This document shows, in pieces, positions 60,701 to 64,000 of a DNA stretch of 64,000 nucleotides. The notes beneath the pieces were generated by a model. That model worked only from the letters and a program-made list of their open reading frames with translations, was not told where the DNA came from and searched no databases. The translations under genes and the position numbers were made by a program. The stretch comes from JAAURB01 sp049649525 (lineage in GTDB: Bacteria; Cyanobacteriota; Cyanobacteriia; Cyanobacteriales; Microcoleaceae), in NCBI GenBank assembly GCA_049649525.1, contig JBARZE010000045.1:62001-126000 (forward strand), in the 5' to 3' direction. Every line of letters starts with the position of its first letter. Within the stretch, counting starts at the first letter, position 1.

Positions 60701-62170
60701 GGGTGGATCGGGTGGAGAATCGTCATTGGTAATGGTGGCGATCGCAGATTGGTTATTGGGGTCTGCGCTATAAAGAAAACCCGACTCATTCACAATCAAT
60801 TCAACTGTTTTATCTTGTTCAAATAAGTCATTATCGATAGGAGTAATGGTCACAGTGGCTGTCGAGGAACCGCTATTGAAAGTGACACGACCCACCCCAT
60901 CAACGAGATCGAGACCTGTTACTTGATAATCGCTACCGAGAACAGCATCTCCACCGAAGGTAAAATCTATCTGTAAGGAGGTGTTTAAACTGCCTCCGCT
61001 GCGGTTTAAGGTATAGGTAAAGCTTCCATTACTATTTTCTGCGATCGCCTCGGGAGAGACTGAAACGCCTACTGCAGCAATCGAAGGCGGGTTAATCACA
61101 GGTAACATCGGATCGGGTAGGGAGGGTTCTGAGGGTGATACGGGGGGTGATGCGGGGGTATCATCATCCAACAGCGTGATGGCCAGTTCTCCAGTTCCCC
61201 CAATCGTTGCGCCACCGACTGGTTCTCCGAGTGATAAGTTAAAGGTTTGATCTCCTGTAACTTCTTCGTTATCTGTCAGAGGAACCGAAATTAATTTAAA
61301 GGTTTCAAACGGATCAAATTGAATATTAATGCTTGCCGGATCAAAGCCTTCTTCGGGTAAAAATAGGGTGACACCGGGCGCAACATCGCTTTCATTCGTT
61401 GGGGAACCAATCCTTTGAATACCAATTTCTAAACTATCTTCTCTGCCTTCAGTTGCGACTAATTCTGTTTCTGTAAATTCAATAACAGAAGTAATTGTAG
61501 TAATAGATTGTGTAAATCTAAATGATCCTAAGGTATTACTTTGAGTTGCTGCTAAAATGGCTAAAGCTTCACCTGTTTCTGTCTCAAAAATTGTGGTGTC
61601 GTTCCCGGTTTGAACAAAGTTTAAATCTGAAAATTCTAATTCTCCTTCTAACCCCAATAGATCAAATCCCGGTCTAAAATCTGTAATAATATCTGTATCA
61701 TTTCCATTGCGTCCTAGACCTAATACAAACAAGTCAGAACCCGCACCACCTGTCAATATATTTTCGTCTGAACCGGTATAAAGAATATCATTACCGCGAT
61801 CGCCAAATATCGTATCATCCCCTTGTTCATTGAATAATATATCTGCACCTTGGCCACCATAAAGTGCGTCATTCCCGGCTGTATCGTTGATTAAGTCTTC
61901 TCCTTCATTACCCAGGACAAAATCGTTGCCTAAATTGCCTTGAAGTGTATCATCACCCAATTCACCAAATAGAGAATCTTGACCTTTTCCACCAAATAGA
62001 ACATCGTTTCCTTGTCCACCGTGAAGAGAATCATTGTCCTCATTTCCATACAATGAATCATTTCCTTGAAAACCCAACAGAGTATCATTATCTGAGAGGC
62101 CTTCAATCAGATCTGCCTCTGTTGTACCTTCTAAAAAGTCTGCAGTTAGAGTTCCGGTAATATTAGCCAT
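57734..62170 (-). CDS. Giant RTX / Calx-beta / beta-helix surface protein
   Basis: A 1478-residue secreted or surface protein. Residues about 20-160 hold hemolysin-type calcium repeats (GGxGxDxLxG pattern: GGQGNDVLFGGKGQDSLFG). From about 230 to 1110 come roughly seven Calx-beta domains recognisable by YTLNRSGG, DYLPTPEPVTLEFAPGETTKT and the ITIxDDD/NDD strand ends. The C-terminus (about 1120-1478) is a right-handed beta-helix of SREAI type (FRQALLNAITQGDDSANTVTF), with GGAINISSS and GSPAINTGD and DQRGLTRIVDVIDIGSFEF ending. No N-terminal signal is present, consistent with type I secretion. RTX repeats lie at the N-terminus instead of the usual C-terminus. Confidence 0.85.
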   Translation of the reverse strand: MANITGTLTADFLEGTTEADLIEGLSDNDTLLGFQGNDSLYGNEDNDSLHGGQGNDVLFGGKGQDSLFGELGDDTLQGNLGNDFVLGNEGEDLINDTAGNDALYGGQGADILFNEQGDDTIFGDRGNDILYTGSDENILTGGAGSDLFVLGLGRNGNDTDIITDFRPGFDLLGLEGELEFSDLNFVQTGNDTTIFETETGEALAILAATQSNTLGSFRFTQSITTITSVIEFTETELVATEGREDSLEIGIQRIGSPTNESDVAPGVTLFLPEEGFDPASINIQFDPFETFKLISVPLTDNEEVTGDQTFNLSLGEPVGGATIGGTGELAITLLDDDTPASPPVSPSEPSLPDPMLPVINPPSIAAVGVSVSPEAIAENSNGSFTYTLNRSGGSLNTSLQIDFTFGGDAVLGSDYQVTGLDLVDGVGRVTFNSGSSTATVTITPIDNDLFEQDKTVELIVNESGFLYSADPNNQSAIATITNDDSPPDPPVYDFTLGNFIALEGNRDPENPDPTVTTPVEVTVERSFVSNIQSQVDVILAPGTATADEDYLPTPEPVTLEFAPGETTKTTTIQLVQDELVEPAETINLSLGNFAVFVDDGSTIEAGQPGVDNPTASITINDDDGPLTYNFSDSLFTSAEGNEENITEVVTVERTGRISDPSSITVELTGINAIVDQDFAPATVTVDFAANETSQTVPITLFGNAQIDPNRTVQLSLQASDGQQIGTINPTAEFIIADDDDIPTYDFSTDNYTVSEDIGSTDIITVIRSGNTSEVSSVTVDLTPGAESPAEPGDDFVPTSVTLDFAAGENSQVISLDILDDEEAEGSETVALSFASFNPNGQAGATNPAATLIIADNDSPPIYNFAQASYSIDEGDETSTTNIVEVRRQGDITVTSRVNVVPTGFATESTSEATAGQDFDQTALTLTFNPNQTSQTVPLDILGDLLVEDDESLQLSLSEFQIIDQNGSEQTGGEAGTLQPSTILTLVNDDVATVAITAETPVATEISPINPEATDGLYRISRAPNTFGDLVVGLNVTEDLISAEDYQLVIGDTIVPAGNNLTVTIPDGEASIDVLLQPIDDPQAEANESLTLTLAESNDPNAQPYEIDSEATAATVTIPANDTAVTQLTDSETDYTLLEGSFRQALLNAITQGDDSANTVTFEETAASGTLTLATELPAITQDVAIDGPGANQLTIDADSQFRLFTINGGDITIEGLTLANGEAAGTNLGAASGTPTSGSRGGAINISSSSSTVNLTGSVIQGSTANNGGAIANSGRLNITGSTITGNNAVNGGGVVVIDGEVNITNSTIAGNTAENGGGVFNSIATLTLTNTTVAENTAANNDMTGRGGGIRNIGGATNLKNTLVANNTADIEPDISTPAEFPAGSGGNNLIGDATGANGFTNGENGDIVGVAPDALLIGSLADNGGTTLTIALLEGSPAINTGDGSFSNPFSDPGGFDQRGLTRIVDVIDIGSFEFQ

Positions 62171-62695
62171 TAGATTATTATTTTAAAAATGGACAAGTAA
62201 ATGAGCGTGTCTTGTCTTGAGCAGAGAATAGATTACGACAGGTAAGTTAACACAAAATTATTATTATGCGTTAGCTCTCTCTAGAAAATTTAAGCTAAAA
62301 TTTAGCGAAAATATTAGTTGGGTAATTGACTAATCCTGTCAGGCGTTAGTGAACTGCAAACTCCATTCATGAGATTGACTAATCACCCACTTTCTCAACA
62401 GTTTACTGACTTGGTTCGATACTTTAATCGAGACTCTGAGGATTAGGTTTATTATATTTCAGCTTACCCAGGTTTGCTACTTTTCATATCATGAATGATC
62501 CTTAATTTTTAGTATTTTCTTAGTATTTTGCTATCTGATTAAACGACTGAACTCAATTCACTTTTGTAACAGAGTGTAAAGCCAAACGCTACAATGGTTA
62601 AACTTCATTACAAAATCAATGATTAAGTCGAAAGGTCATGATACGGTTTGAGGGCGGATTGTTAAATAATATTGAGTGAATAGGAGGAGAATTCT
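62171..62695. other. Divergent spacer, RTX gene versus small TTG-start gene
   Basis: A 525-base AT-rich spacer carrying the promoters of both flanking genes. No gene or RNA recognised; an AGGAGG ribosome site at its right end belongs to the following gene. Confidence 0.4.
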
Positions 62696-62899
62696 TTGAA
62701 TTCCAATTCAACACAGTACCCAAGCTGTTCTCTACGTCATGATGTTAGCGAGTATGTTGCTGACCTTCAACTTCACATGACGTTGCAGGCTCGTAATTTA
62801 GTTCCCACCTTATCTCAAGCCAGAGATAGTCGTGAACAACTCCTTCATCAAACCCAAGTTTATTTTGAAAAATTAGCCTCTCGTCAAGCTTCTCTGTAG
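62696..62899 (+). CDS. Small protein of unknown function with TTG start
   Basis: A 67-residue soluble protein (MNSNSTQYPSCSLRHDVSEY start, helical VYFEKLASRQASL end). The TTG at 62696 is chosen because an AGGAGGA ribosome site lies eight bases before it, one of the strongest in the window; no ATG in frame is close. Family not recognised. Confidence 0.65.
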   Translation: MNSNSTQYPSCSLRHDVSEYVADLQLHMTLQARNLVPTLSQARDSREQLLHQTQVYFEKLASRQASL

Positions 62900-63160
62900 T
62901 AGCTTTACTGGAATGCTAACTCGTTGAGGCATTTGAGCAGCTTGGGGTAACCATACAAATTGCAGAAGCAATACAAGCTGTTCAATCTTTGAAATAATTA
63001 TATTGAATACTTTAATCGACACTTTTTTAAGTCAATTTAAATTATAAAAATTACATAAAACAATCAACAGTTCAAAGCTCTTTTATAAGACTTACAATAT
63101 AGATTTTATCTAAGCGGTTCATCATATAATTGTTGTTATTAAAAGCATAGTGTAAAATAA

Positions 63161-63445
63161 ATGTTTGCTCAAGTTTACTATCTACTCCTTGCCAAAGCAG
63201 ATGGTCAATATCTAACGGCTCATCCGGATTCAGACAATTCTACGGCTTATCTTCTCCTGTTTCACGAACAATTTGAAGCTCTCAGTTATCTTAACAAGTT
63301 CGCTGGTGATTTAGCCTCTCGGTTTGCGGTTGAATCCGTGACAGGATCTCAGATGAAAGGAATATTACAACGTTGGGGTTTTGGGGGAATTGCTTTAATT
63401 AAAGATCCAATATTACCTGAAATTGAATTTATGATATTAAGCTAA
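63161..63445 (+). CDS. Small protein of unknown function
   Basis: A 94-residue soluble alpha/beta protein (MFAQVYYLLLAKADGQYLTA start). LLLFHEQFEALSYLNKFAGDLASRF suggests a helix pair. Looks real by composition and length; no family is recognised. It converges with the tiny membrane-peptide gene at 63454. Confidence 0.55.
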   Translation: MFAQVYYLLLAKADGQYLTAHPDSDNSTAYLLLFHEQFEALSYLNKFAGDLASRFAVESVTGSQMKGILQRWGFGGIALIKDPILPEIEFMILS

Positions 63446-63453
63446 AGTTGAAC

Positions 63454-63576
63454 TTACTTTAGTTTTGATAGTAAATAGAAAATTCCGGCCCCCATTCCCA
63501 GAAGTAATATAATCAGCAGTGGAGTCGGTAAAGCCAGACAAATACGAAGTCCACGAGACGAAAGTTGAAAACTCAT
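63454..63576 (-). CDS. Tiny single-helix membrane peptide
   Basis: A 40-residue frame (MSFQLSSRGLRICLALPTPL start) with one strong hydrophobic helix (LLIILLLGMGAGIFYLL) and a basic tail KLK. It resembles the small one-helix proteins of photosynthetic or respiratory complexes in shape only. It ends 9 bases from the stop of the convergent gene at 63445. Confidence 0.4.
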   Translation of the reverse strand: MSFQLSSRGLRICLALPTPLLIILLLGMGAGIFYLLSKLK

Positions 63577-63751
63577 AGAAGTTAATCAATAATCTACTAT
63601 TTCTATTTTATAGGCATTTTGCTCAAACACCTACTGAGCGAAGAATATAACTGGATTCATTCTGAAATCCGGTTAGTTATCATGGCTCAATTGACAACAT
63701 ACTACAAGCATGCTACAATATAAGTAATATAGTGAAATAAATTGATTAAAA

Positions 63752-64000
63752 ATGCCATACGAAACTTTAAAATTATCCACCCCTAAACCGATTCTATCCT
63801 GGGCAAATCATGACTTAGCCCCTCATGAAATCCAAATGGCCAAAAACGCTGCAGGCTTACCATTCGTCTTTAAACACGTTGCTTTAATGCCGGATGTCCA
63901 TCTCGGTAAAGGGGCGCTTGTCGGTTCTGTTTTAGCCACCAAAGAAGCGATTATCCCAGCAGCCGTCGGGGTTGATATTGGTTGTGGTATGAGTGCATTA
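63752..64000 (+). CDS. rtcB: RtcB-like RNA ligase, 3' end outside the window
   Basis: The first 83 codons read MPYETLKLSTPKPILSWAN and continue with VFKHVALMPDVHLGKGALVGSVLATKEAIIPAAVGVDIGCGMSA, the RtcB signature (metal-binding DVHLGKG and GVDIGCGM). RtcB joins RNA 2',3'-cyclic phosphate to 5'-OH ends with GTP and Mn2+. The rest, including the guanylylated His, is beyond the right edge. Start ATG at 63752. Confidence 0.95.
   Translation, partial: MPYETLKLSTPKPILSWANHDLAPHEIQMAKNAAGLPFVFKHVALMPDVHLGKGALVGSVLATKEAIIPAAVGVDIGCGMSAL

Noticed and set aside
1..64000. CRISPR array, prophage, or rRNA operon
   Set aside because: No regularly spaced 25-40-base repeats, no phage structural or integrase genes, and no rRNA-like or tRNA-like sequence was seen on either strand by reading.

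Overview
The window looks like chromosomal DNA of a filamentous, Oscillatoria/Planktothrix-like cyanobacterium. The evidence is the dense HIP1 octamer (GCGATCGC), a chlL-chlN pair for light-independent protochlorophyllide reduction, cyanobacterium-typical families (DUF5331, DUF1400, AtzG/AtzE, GHL10, type IV pilin-like G/H), and gene-flanking heptanucleotide tandem repeats. The genus is inference; no rRNA or tRNA gene was recognised.

Layout. 1-6.8 kb: start of a cytochrome bd oxidase gene (cydA, runs off the left edge), queG, a HAD-like protein plus NurA pair, then a minus-strand cassette of a SET-domain protein, a DapL-like aminotransferase and a 2-hydroxyacid dehydrogenase. 6.8-7.9 kb: a graveyard with a duplicated 3' fragment of nurA and a decayed sensor domain/kinase composite. 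7.9-16 kb: class V aminotransferase, PepSY-type membrane protein, cupin/VOC operon, zinc alcohol dehydrogenase, CPA1 antiporter, and a 1.3 kb AT-rich gap. 16-31 kb: secreted GHL10 protein, NTF2-like exported protein, YebC, GH57, TrpS, voltage-gated-type ion channel, BioF with an SDR, SLH lipoprotein, O-antigen-ligase-like membrane protein and a frameshifted pilin-like lipoprotein. 31.8-45 kb: orphan DhaM-HPr-EI fusion, TRAP permease pair without a binding protein, EgtD, dipeptide epimerase-like enzyme, an alpha/beta-hydrolase fold protein without a nucleophile, a double-glycine leader peptide, SirB1-like protein, DUF1400 protein, polysaccharide deacetylase and a DUF3365-adenylate/guanylate cyclase gene riddled with in-frame stops. 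45.6-50 kb: a nucleotidyltransferase with a degenerate phosphoglucomutase domain, overlapping an AtzG-like subunit, followed by an AtzE-like amidase. 50-51 kb: remnant of an IS200/IS605-type element. 51-57 kb: chlN, DUF5331 acidic-repeat protein and chlL, a pair of duplicated small His-rich proteins, and pfkA. 57.7-64 kb: a 1478-residue RTX/Calx-beta/beta-helix surface protein, small unknown genes and the start of rtcB.

Working together: chlL-chlN is the clearest complete functional module (chlB is elsewhere). The nucleotidyltransferase, GH57, GHL10, deacetylase, O-antigen-ligase-like and RTX proteins suggest an envelope and exopolysaccharide theme, but they are scattered single genes. I found no CRISPR array, prophage, defence island or large biosynthetic gene cluster. 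The most promising leads are the SET/DapL-like/dehydrogenase cassette, the AtzG-AtzE pair attached to a sugar nucleotidyltransferase, the orphan DhaM-HPr-EI protein, the leader-GG peptide, and the cyclase gene with six in-frame stops and no indel.
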